From the NCBI GenBank assembly GCA_033182465.1, contig CP137319.1, forward strand, positions 1,116,001 to 1,180,000: a stretch of DNA of 64,000 nucleotides. The letters are read 5' to 3'. Below the pieces are notes generated by a model. The model did no database searches and was not told where the DNA came from. It saw only the letters and a list, made by a program, of their open reading frames with translations. Each line of letters opens with the position of its first letter. The first letter of the stretch is position 1. The position numbers and the translations under genes were made by a program. Source of the DNA: Sanghuangporus weigelae (lineage: Eukaryota > Basidiomycota > Agaricomycetes > Hymenochaetales > Hymenochaetaceae). This document shows, piece by piece, positions 35,335-45,309 of the stretch.

Positions 35335-36408
35335 TCACTGTTCCTTCTTTTCTTCAGTGACATTTGTGACCTCGGCCGTTGTCTGCTTCTCTTGCTCTGC
35401 CAATTTCGCCAATTCCCTCGCTTCGTATCGTCGTGCGTACTGCTCGCCTCCCTTGTAATGTTCGTAAGAGTCAGAAACCGAATCCTCAGTTACGGAAACC
35501 AGAAACAACGGTTTTGGGGAAGGGGAATCAGAAAAAAAGTATGCCCGTTGGTTTTCCCGAGAAGCACAGAAAACCCTCCATTGCACTCTCGGCATTGGGA
35601 AGCACAGGACGGATGAACACACGTCCAGAGAAATGATGTATACACACCTGAAGAAAGAGTACGGCACCCAAAAGAACCATGATAATGGTGTTGCCCGCGG
35701 CCAAAATCCGCATAGCCTCGATGCGGTCCTCACGCGTATCGACATCAACAACAGGGTCTACGATAGTCCGCAGAGAGGGAATTGAGACGGACAAGTAGAC
35801 TCCGATGGCAAATACATATGCCACTGAGTGCACAAACGCATGATAAAGTGTCAGGATCCGGTAGAACAGAAAAGAACACAGAGATGCGTGCCTAATGAAG
35901 AGCCTTCGAAGAACATTGCAGTATCATCCCACCTGTGCAACTTCGCGACTAAACCCAGCACGCCGCATCCGATTATACTGTGCAGAAGAGCCTAAATCAA
36001 GATCCAGACCGTCAGTAACCGTGTTGAAGTTAACGAGCCACACTTCTCAATATACGGCACTGTGAGAAGGACAACGCACTCGTATCACCGGGGGAGCATT
36101 GTAGAAGGTCGTATAGAAAAAGAATCCATCCTCTACGGACTGTTCGTTTAGTTGTCCGAATAGCAGCTTGTGGTCTATCGTAAAGCATACGAAGAGTATG
36201 CCTTGGAGAAATGAAAAACGCCGTCAGAACCACCGCATCTGAATGACAACGAAGAAGAAGGAGACAATGAGGGCAGTCGGTATGGAGCAGTTGTTCCGCT
36301 CCGACTTGTTCACAGAACGAAGCTGGGAGAAAATTGTTGCAAACGGAGTCTAGACGTACCAAATGAAAAGCACACGCTCGCTAGGACGACGGCCTGCCTA
36401 AATCCCAT
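35335..36408 (-). CDS. SHR3: ER membrane packaging chaperone for amino-acid permeases (Shr3 family)
   Basis: Exons in coding order: 36360-36408, 36080-36201, 35892-35991, 35648-35823 and 35335-35451, giving 187 residues in frame. Shr3 is an integral ER membrane protein that folds amino-acid permeases and hands them to COPII vesicles. Seen: N-terminal MGFRQAVVLASVCFSFG segment, EDGFFFYTTFYNAPPVI, the KLHRWDDTAMFFEG loop, a TM ending in VYLSVSIPSLRTIVDPV, the DTREDRIEAMRILAAGNTI motif, a last TM, and a charged Glu/Lys-rich cytosolic tail (GGEQYARRYEAREL). Length fits the family. The third intron (35891-35824) appears to use a GC donor with AG acceptor. The gene heads a minus-strand run with the SET gene behind it. 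Confidence 0.92.
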
Positions 36409-37008
36409 TGTCTCCGTCGCTCTCCTCGGATTTCAGGTTTCTTCCCTCGGGGTCTGAGATTCTTGCACAAGGATGGTGACGGCAAAACGAGAGATGCGGC
36501 AAAGTACGGGTATCTATTGTATACGTGATGCCTTGTCAGGGACGCGGCATCTTTTTGCGCTCTTTTCTTGCTTCACCTTCAGCTGGACACGCACATCTCA
36601 CTATGGAGATACTTCGGTCCCTGCATTTGTACTCGTAAAGAGAGGTTCCTACAGCGATGTGTGATGCCGAGCGTCCGAATGCCAATTTATTTGCCGCAAT
36701 AGCGGTGTATCTATCGTGGCAGGTAACGCTTGAATCGCTTATCAATCCATGCATGACTTTTTTTTTCAAAGAAAAAGAGTAAGAAAAGAGATCAGATGAT
36801 ATTGTTGCCTTGCGTATTGCCATCTATTCGCGCGAAATCAACATCCATGTTCCATTGCGCGCCTGATTAAGGCGTCTAGGAAATCTCGTTATGAAACTAT
36901 GTTTCACCCCGAATCTGCATGAGCATTTGACAAATCGACAGCTATTCATTTGCTTTGTTTGTTTTAAATATGGTAAGTACAGTACAACAGTGTAACATCA
37001 CACAAAGC
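36409..37008. other. Intergenic region between SHR3 and NmrA-like copy 1
   Basis: 600 bp holding the SHR3 promoter and the 3' flank of the first NmrA-like gene. A T-run lies near 36758-36767. No further gene or repeat was seen. Confidence 0.5.
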
Positions 37009-38065
37009 TCAATTGCCATAGACCTCAAGAATGACGTCGACGACCTTCTTGGGCTTCCACTGCGGAAATTCGCTGTTCGCCAATTCCTCTGGCTTACCAG
37101 AAGCGCCCTCGCCCTTGTCCCACAACAAAAAGACTGTGGTGAGAACTTCACTCGGGTTCTTCTCAAGCCTTTCCTCTAGTTCTGAACGCGGACGGTGAGC
37201 AACCGATACGTTCTTGCCGGATCGTACTTTATAATCTTCGATAATCTGATTGAAGCTCTATTCGCACCGAAGTGAGTAATATAGATTTAAAGACAGTTAC
37301 GCACACCAGTACTGACCGTTCTGTCTCCTTCAATCCGGAAGATCTTCCACTCAAGCTTTTCTTTCGGAAGCTGAGTTAGGACATAGGCGACGAATCGGCC
37401 GATGTCGTGTCTGGTGGTCCACGAGATAGTAGAGGTGCCTTCTCCCGGAACCGTTATCTTCCCGTTAGTGAAGTCGAATCCGATGGCGTCCGCAAGTCCT
37501 CTGAAGAATGATCAGTCAAGTCCCAGATCACTCCTCAAATTGTATATTTTACTTCTGGAAAAGGAAATCCGCGAAACCACCGGTATAAAAAGCAGCATAG
37601 GGCAGGTTAATTTCGTTCTTCAATTTCTTCTTAAATGCGTCCTTTTCACCCCAAAAGCCTTCGGTAACACCGTCTGTAGCATTTCCAAACTCGGAGGGTA
37701 CAAAGAGCTTCACCCCGGCGGCTTTCGCTCCGGTCGCGAGCTCCAATTGAGGTCCGAGAGGCGAACCCGAAAGTGTTGAGACGACAACATCGATACTTGC
37801 GACGGCGGACTTGATCGAAGATGACGACGAGTAGTCAACAACTACGACTTTTGCTCCTTTCGTGACCAAGTCGTCGTGTCCGCTGGACTGTAACAAGACA
37901 ATAGGTAGGTGTGCGTGTAAGTAATTAACGACTGCAACTTACTGAACGTGATAAGATAGAGACAGAGGAGATAGCTCCCTCATTCTTCTTCGCAAGCAAC
38001 GCCTCTACGACGAACTTGCCGAGGCCACCAGCCCCTGCCACTGCGAAAGTCTTATAACCAGACAT
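37009..38065 (-). CDS. NmrA-like/isoflavone-reductase-like NAD(P)-binding protein, copy 1
   Basis: Exons in coding order: 37943-38065, 37553-37887, 37317-37500 and 37009-37257, giving 296 residues in frame. Atypical short-chain dehydrogenase fold: N-terminal Rossmann motif FAVAGAGGLGKFVVEALL, VDYSSSSSIKSAVASIDVVVSTL, then KLFVPSEFGNATDG, FYTGGFADFLFQ, and ISWTTRHDIGRFVAYVLTQLP. These proteins act either as NADPH-dependent reductases of aromatic compounds or as redox sensors like NmrA; the sequence does not decide which. First of five head-to-tail copies with the same four-exon structure. A TATATAAAG box lies about 75 bp upstream of the start. Confidence 0.92.
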
Positions 38066-38140
38066 TCAGTAGTTGAGTGTTGGATGAGATGATTGGGAAT
38101 GCGAGAACAACTTGAGATGCAAGGTAGTTATCTTAGCCCC

Positions 38141-38149
38141 CTTTATATA
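38141..38149 (-). promoter_or_regulatory. TATA box of NmrA-like copy 1
   Basis: TATATAAAG on the minus strand, about 75 bp before the ATG. A matching TATATAAG lies about 55 bp before the start of pseudogene copy 2 (39636-39643), so the promoter was duplicated along with the gene. Confidence 0.55.
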
Positions 38150-38507
38150 CACTAGATTCTCCGTCCATTGCGCGACTGTGCGCGATCGTGACGGTAGGTC
38201 ACCGCTTTGTAAACTTAGAAGTACCTTTTGGCCCTCGATCCGACCAAGGTCCCGACTCGGATGAAAAGCAGCCAAGGTGCATTAGTAATGTAATACAGAG
38301 TAAGCACCTATTATTTTTTCAGTGACAAATGTCGTGACTATGATGTAACAGGTTCGGATTCTTTTTCTACGTTTTACACGACACGGGGCCGAACCGTTCG
38401 AGTACTGTTCAATTCATCAACCCAGTGCAAGTTTGACAATCCGATCGATGAAACCATCTCGGACATTCCAAAATTTCATGGTCTCTTCTTTTTTTGACTT
38501 TGACTTC

Positions 38508-39583
38508 ACATTTATCAATAACTGTTTTGATGACTTTCTTTGGGTTCCCGGAATCCCGAGTCGCTGTTTGTCAGCTCATTCAGTCTTCCAACAATACCCT
38601 TTCCCTTATCCCAAACGTACGAAGCCGTCGTAAGATCGTCATTTCGGGTTCTTTCTCGCCATTTTCCCCGAGACCTAAGCGTGGCCTATGCGTGACTGTT
38701 ACTTCTTTTTCGAGCGGGCAATCCAAGTCTCCGCGATCTGGTTTCAACTCTGCAGTGAATTACCCAGTAAGTTTCGTATCAACAACTTATGTCTCGGTTT
38801 TGGCAGTGAGTATCCTGTCCGCTTCAATTTTGAAAGTTTTCCATTTGAGCTTTTCCTTTGGCAAACTTGTCAAAACATGCGCGACAAAACGACCAATATC
38901 CGGACGAGTTGCTCATGAGATTGGACTTCTACTCCCGGGACCGTTATCTTCTCACTTAGAAAGCTGAATCCGAAAACCGTATCAGAAAAGCTTCTGAAGA
39001 TACAGTGAATATTATCAATAATCATGTTTGCGATGGCCCATCGACTTCGTGGAACTTACTGTTGGAAGACCAAACCGTGAAGCCGTCGGTGTAGAAAATG
39101 GTGTAAGATTGATTTCATTCTCCTGAAAGTGTCCTTCTCCAAGTGACCTTCAATAGCACCCTACGAATTATTACCGAACTCAGGCGGTACGAACAGCTTC
39201 ACTCCGATTGCCTTCGCGCCTACTTCGAGAACCTCTTGTGCTCCGAGATGGCTTCTAATCGTCGAGATGACAATATAGACGCCTTTTAAGAGCGTATTGG
39301 ACCGACGATGCTGAAGTGTAGTCAACGGCTACGACTTTCGCGCCTTCCATAATCAAGGCATCATGTCCACCAGCCTATCATGGCACTTTCAAATCACTAA
39401 ACAGAAACTGAATGAAGACAGCAATTTACCGAGCACGACAGAATAGAGTTAAGTAAATATAATAATTTACTAAAAATTAGACGCAGGAAATAGCACCCTC
39501 GTCCCTCTTCGCAGTAGTGCCTCGACAATAAACTTGCCGGGGGAAACGGCCCCTGCACTTGCAAAGGACTTGTATCCAGACAT
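38508..39583 (-). pseudogene. NmrA-like copy 2, pseudogene
   Basis: All four exon regions of the family can be traced, from MSGYKSFASAGA at 39583 to a WEPKE-like remnant of the last exon near 38530, but the frame is broken repeatedly. Exon 1 loses a base around the LLAKK block and then meets a stop. Exon 2 starts intact (AGGHDALIMEGAKVVAVDY) and shifts after the ALKR position. The last exon ends in another shifted frame. An upstream TATA-like box remains. Confidence 0.85.
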
Positions 39584-40242
39584 TAATGCGAGGTATTGGA
39601 AGAAAAGTCCTTGCTAGAGATAGAAAACCATATCACTTATATATGTATCAAAATTGCACAATAATCGTTCAATACTGGGTCATGGAATGAGACGGATCTT
39701 TGCTTCCGGGAATCTTCACGGCACAAACGCGGTGAAATACATATTTTGATTGCTCTGCGGAAAACTGACATACCTTCACTTGTAAAGGAGAGCGAGAAAG
39801 GTACCTCTCGCAGTCGAAGGGACATCGATACCTAACTTAGTGAGTATCATTGAATCCTATCATAATCGGATTGGTGATTCCTAGGAGTTCCTGAAAGAAG
39901 CATACAATTTCTCACTCTTGCTGAACATCGACACCGCGAGTTCAGAACATACTCTTTATAGCAGTACCATCACCCTCTAAAAACCCATTGAATCAGAAGA
40001 TTATCTTTATCGTGTCTGTGACCCTCATAAACCTGAGGTTGTAGTCACATTCTCATTCTACATCTGCGATCGGAATAGCTTCTCACTATGCGCCACAATG
40101 ACACTCTACCCTAAAGTAGTTATCTCTGGCCAATCTCCTTCCGAAGTGATCCAGGTACAACAATGAAAGTTGCCATCAAATCTGTGTATCCTTTTAATGC
40201 TCGGAAAACAGGCAATAATACAAACCGAACATATTCGTTGGT
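39584..40242. other. Spacer between NmrA-like copies 2 and 3
   Basis: About 660 bp with the copy 2 promoter relic and the 3' flank of copy 3. No other gene was seen. Confidence 0.5.
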
Positions 40243-41292
40243 CTAGTTACCGTACTGCTCGAGAATAACGTCGATGACTTTCTTTGGGTTCCATCCCGGA
40301 AACTCGCTGTTTGCTAAATCCTCCGGTTTTCCAACGGCATCCTGACCCTTATCCCAAACATACAGGACCACCTGGAGATCGTCATTCGGGTTCTTCCTCA
40401 CCGTTTCCTCGAGATCGGAGTGAGGCCTATGTGTGATTGTCACTTCCTTGCCCGAACGTGCTTTCCAAGTCTCCGCGATCTGGTTCCAGCTCTAGAGCAA
40501 TTCAGTAAGTTATATATATCAGTAATATTTCTCGGCCCTAGAACTCACGATCCTGTCCGCTTCAATCTTAAAGGTCTTCCATTCAAGCCTTTCTTTTGGT
40601 AAAGCTGTCAAAACATGCGCGACAAATCGACCGATATCCAGTCGGGTAGTCCACGAGAGTGGAGCATCTCCAGTTCCTGAAACTCTTATCTTTCCGTTCA
40701 CAAAGTCAAACCCGAAGTATTCAGAAAGTCCTCTATTGAATACTTAGCGTCACCATATTCCATTCACAGCGAGAAACGTACGGCTGAAACATCCAATCGG
40801 CGAAGCCTCCAGTATAGAAGGCGATATAGGGTAAATCGATTTCATCCTTTAGTTTCTTCCTAAAAACTTCCTTCTTGGCCCAAACACCCTCTGTAGCGCC
40901 CTCTGTATTATTTCCGAATTCGGATGGAACAAATAATTTCACACCAGCAGTCTTTGCACAGACTGCAAGGACTTCTTGAGCTCCAAGAGGGTCATAGAGT
41001 GTAGTAGAGATGACCACGTCGACGCCTTCAAGAGCGTGCTGGACCGACGATGATGAAGTGTAGTCAACGGTTATGACTTTCGCTCCTTTCGCAATCAAAT
41101 CATCGTACCCGCCAGCTTATCATTTGATGTTAGTTGCTGCGGATGACCTGAACGAAGACAGCAGCTTACCGAGCGCGTCAGAATAAAGACGTAGGCGATA
41201 GCACCCTTATTCTTCTTTGCAAGAAGAGCTTCGACTATAAACTTGCCAAGGTTACCGGCTCCCACGACTGCAAAAGACTTGTATCCAGACAT
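40243..41292 (-). CDS. NmrA-like/isoflavone-reductase-like protein, copy 3 (probable splice-site lesion)
   Basis: Exon blocks in coding order: 41170-41292, 40782-41115, 40549-40732 and 40243-40491. The coding text is well kept: FAVVGAGNLGKFIVEALLAK, KLFVPSEFGNNTEG, FYTGGFADWMFQ, LSWTTRLDIGRFVAHVLTALP, ending ILEQYGN. The first intron is the problem. The other copies have AG|GCT or AG|TCC at its acceptor, but here one G is missing (AAG|CT), so joining leaves 890 coding bases, one short of a whole frame. Unless a rare alternative site restores the frame, the protein is cut short after exon 1. It may be a very young pseudogene or a sequencing error. Confidence 0.7.
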
Positions 41293-42128
41293 TCGGAAAG
41301 GAAAAGAACGATACAAAAAAGTTCTCGTCGAGTAGTTAGAACTCGAAACGACACCTCTTATAGGTCATGTCTACGCGGATGAGCTTGGCGGTGAGACACG
41401 ATTTGTAAAGCTGGGCTCCAATGAAGCAACGATCTCTAAAGTAGAAGTCAATCATTTCCGACACGGATGCGTCCTGAGTAATCCCAACTACAACAGCATC
41501 ACTGCCGATGAGGCATGTCACTACCAGTGAGATACGTCACTTTCTCTGATCTCGCTCAGAACCCTGGTGATGACAAAATCTAGACAACTTCACTAGGATA
41601 GACAAAACTTCAGAAGCATTCTTTTTCTGTCGATGAGACTTGAAGACGATTGATAAAATTCAAGTCAAGTTGCAAGCAGCGATCGTTCACGTTCAATACT
41701 GGATTGATTGGATCTTCGCTTCCGCCCTCCTTCCAAATGGAGAAATGCCATTTTATTAGCAGAGTAAGCAGTCAAGATTTTTCGCGTCTGCGTCGATCTG
41801 GTCTCTGCTAGTCTGCCGCATAATAGCGGTCTGTACAAGATCGAAACTGCTAATTCGGAAATTTTTGGAACGAATTGCAACTGCGTTCTTCTCTCCTGTT
41901 CCCATCCCGTAAGTGATTCTCATTGACGATAGACCTATCATCCTCGTAAGCCTGAGAGGCAGATGAGTTCTCATCTCGCATCTTGTGTTTTATCTCCCCA
42001 GTGTACAACTTATCGGCACCCGGGCTAACTGACGACCTTAAAGATTCAACTAGTAGTCCTCAAGAAGTAATCTCCTTCTACTGTGGCCCAGACAACAACG
42101 CAAGGCGACACCAGGTCTTCTAATCACC
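41293..42128. other. Spacer between NmrA-like copies 3 and 4
   Basis: About 840 bp. A short minus-strand frame near 41665-41880 has no recognisable domain. It contains the copy 3 promoter; TATAAG on the minus strand lies near 41357. Confidence 0.45.
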
Positions 42129-43128
42129 TTAATATGCAAGTATAACACCGATGACTTTCTTCGGGCTCCAAGTCCATTCCGGAAACTCGTCTTTTGCCAA
42201 TTCCTCTGCTTTTCCGGCAATCATGACGCCTCTGAGCTTATCCCATTCTAACTTCTAAGAGACACAGAGAGAGGTTATTCGGGTTCTTTGACACTATTTC
42301 CTGCAGGTCCAACTGCGGTTGTGACTTCTCCGCATGAGCACGCCTTCCACCTCTCCGCGATCTGATTCCAACCTTATCAGGATTCATTGGTAAGTAGTAT
42401 ATCATTATTTTTTTTCTTATCGCGGGAATCCGTAGCCCTATCTCCTTCGATCTGGGTGCCTTGCCATTCAAGCCTTTTCCTTGGGGAAGTTGTCGGAGCA
42501 TGTACAAGAAATCTACTGATATCCGATCGAGTGATCCATGAGATTGGAGCGTTTCCTAGTCCTTGCACCGTCGTCTGTTTATTTGCGAGGTCAAATCCGA
42601 AAAGCCCCTGGGGACTTGGAGGAGAATTTTAATGATCAATTTTAAAGAATCTGTTGGCACCTTGGAACTCACGGCTGGAAGACCAAATCGGAGAAACCTT
42701 CAGTATAAATGGCAGTGTACAGTCGATTGATGCTATCCTTCAATTTCTTCCTCAGAGCCTCCTTCTTGACCCAGATACCTGCAGTGGCACACTACGAACT
42801 ATTACCGAAATCAGACGAGACGAACAGCTTCACTCCGGCTGCCTTAGTGCCTACTGCGAGAACTTCTTGTACCTCGAGAGGGGAGTTGAGCACCAAGACG
42901 ACAGCGTCGAGTGTAGCCAACGGCTGTGACCTTTGCATCTTTCTCAACTAGATCATCATGTCCATCGGACTACCGTAAAATATCAATTCTCGGTGAATCG
43001 CATACAGAACGCGATAGAATGATGGCAAACGATTTAGTGTCAGAGTCCTTCTTCGCATGTAACACCTCAACAATAAACTTGCCAAAATTACCAGATCTCG
43101 CGACGACAAAAGACATGTATCCAGACAT
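42129..43128 (-). pseudogene. NmrA-like copy 4, pseudogene
   Basis: Exon 1 (43128 to about 43006) is open but its dinucleotide-binding glycine motif has degenerated (VVARSGNFGKF where the intact copies have GAG..GKF). Exon 2 starts SDGHDDLVEKDAKVTAV, then shifts frame and stops. Later exon remnants include ISWITRSDISRFLVHAP near 42540 and a shortened final exon with stop at 42129. Both frame and key residues are lost. Confidence 0.85.
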
Positions 43129-43558
43129 TCTGGAACTAGGGAGAAGCAATACAAAGGACGATACGACATCTTTGACGGGAACTCATTAGACAGGTCAGTT
43201 AGATATCTCAAATAAAATGCGATCTAACGGACACAATGTCTGTAAAGCTTCAGAGCTGTTGCCATTTTCCGATTCCAACGAATACTTCTGCAGTGTAAAA
43301 CTCGAAGGTGAAATGCACTGCTTATCGTCTACATTTTGTTGGCAGAATGATCGTGTAATTGTTCGGGCCTGATAGACTCTCAATAAAACTTTCGAAGACA
43401 TATTCTCAATGAAGATTGGACTCGATCAACAGCCTTGTAAGAATAGAAACTGGAGACTCGAAAGTTGGATGACATGAAAAACGACATTTAGAACATACCT
43501 AGTTAGACAAAAAAGATGAAGAGACGCAATGGCTTGTTGTGTGCTTATACTTATAAGA

Positions 43559-44615
43559 CTACTGCCCATATAGCTCAACCAAAGCATCGACAACCTTTCT
43601 CGGGTTCCAGTCGGGGAACTCGTAATTCGTTATTTCATCCGATTTTCCTACAAGTCCCTTGCCTTCATCCAGTCCCAGAATGAGTTGACTCACGAAGTTA
43701 GACGGATCTTTCGTCAAAGAATCCTCGAAATGGGATCGTGGTAGATGAGAGATTGCTACATCCTTTCCAGAACGCTCCTTCCAGTCATCAACAATCTGAT
43801 TATAGTTCTAAATAATACCCACGAGTTACTCCATAAGCTTTGCGTTGACTAATAAGTACATTTACTTACGGTTCGTTCTCCTTCCATACGGAAGGTACGC
43901 CATTCTATCTCGTCCTTTGGCAGAGCAGTCAAGATGCGCGCAAGATATCGTCCAATATCGACCCTGTGAGTCCACGAGATGGCAGCAGAGCCAGTGCCTG
44001 GAATCTTAAACTCCCCCTTTACAAAATCGAAGCCCATTGCTTCAGAGAACCCTCTTTATTCGAAGATAAGACAGGAGAATTCCGCATAAGTCTGAATGAC
44101 TTACCGAGCAAAAATATAATCAGGGAAAAGGCCCGTATAAAAGGCGGCGTATGGCAGATGGAACACGTTATTCAACCTCTGTTTCAGCTCGTATTTGGCG
44201 CCCCAAACACCGGCAGCTGGTCCGTCGGTCGGAAGACCGAACTCAGATGGAACGAATAGCTTGACACCAGCCGCTTTTGCAGCTAGCACCAAATCGTCCT
44301 GAACCTCAAGAATGTCATGTCCGATCGTTGAAATGACCACATCAACACCTGAAAGAACGGATTGAATCGAGGATGCCGAATTGTAATCAACGGCTACAAC
44401 TTTCACGCCTTTGGAGGCGAGATCTTTATGGTTATTAGCCTAGTAAGCATGCATGAGCACACAAAACTTGTGATGGATACTTTATGGCTTACAGAGCGCG
44501 ACAAGACTGTCACAGAAGAAATAACTCCAGCATTTTTCTTTTCAACGAGGCCGTCGACAACGTATTTACCAATAGCACCAGCTCCTACGACGGCGAAGCT
44601 TTGATATCCAGACAT
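43559..44615 (-). CDS. NmrA-like/isoflavone-reductase-like NAD(P)-binding protein, copy 5
   Basis: Exons in coding order: 44493-44615, 44105-44439, 43870-44053 and 43559-43807, giving 296 residues in frame, the same length and exon phases as copy 1. Rossmann motif FAVVGAGAIGKYVVDGLV, central KLFVPSEFGLPTDG, FYTGLFPDYIFA, and ISWTHRVDIGRYLARILTALP. The C terminus ends in VDALVELYGQ. It is clearly more diverged from copies 1 and 3 than they are from each other, so it may be the oldest branch of the array or be under different selection. The function is open between NADPH reductase and redox sensor. Confidence 0.92.
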
Positions 44616-44843
44616 TTCGTGGAATAGAAAGAATACTTCAACAACCGAGTGTCTGTAAATGAATGCTATTATTGAGTCGTATCATTCTGGCCCTATAAGT
44701 ATGATATGCCACCTCCATGCCTGTATAATCCTGTTGTCTAGTAAGCACACTGAATGAAAGTGTTGGTCTGTATTTTGGTTGGTCCGGTAACTTCGGCCTT
44801 GCGCGGCAAAAAAGTCATTGACCAAGCAATAGCATTAGTACCA

Positions 44844-44973
44844 CACACCGGGCAAAAACTCATTTTCGAACCGTGAAAATGTTACCCAGAATGGAAAAAG
44901 AGCCAATCGGATGAGAGCTCACCCGTTCCGATCAAAATTTCTAAGGGCGCGGAATGAGTTTTTGCCCGGTGTG
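44844..44973. mobile_element. 130 bp terminal-inverted-repeat element (MITE-like)
   Basis: Perfect 21 bp inverted repeats: CACACCGGGCAAAAACTCAT(T) at 44844-44864 and its reverse complement at 44953-44973. TAGTA occurs just outside both ends but separated by 1-4 bases, so the target-site duplication is not certain. The 88 bp interior has no coding potential. It lies between the NmrA array and the 3' end of the RhoGAP gene. Confidence 0.7.
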
Positions 44974-45309
44974 ATAGTATTAATAACGCGATCGGTAATC
45001 AACTCGGGGGTTACTCCGGCCGTTGGTAGCCGACAGGACAAGATTCGACTGCGCTAGTATTGTCTACACAATTTGCAAGGGGTATACATGATCTGAGAGA
45101 TTGGAGAGGGAAAATAAACGAAGAGGCGGCAGAATACGAAAACGCAACCAACAAGTAAAGCCATGATAAACAAAATGAACCAAACCTCAAAAGCAAATTA
45201 CGGACAGGAAGAAATTGTCTGAGAAATAAAAGGCGGAGGGGTAGTGGATGTCGGAGCGGGACAGATACTAGGAAAGGACAGATTTCAACTCCCGACAGAC
45301 GATGGGATA

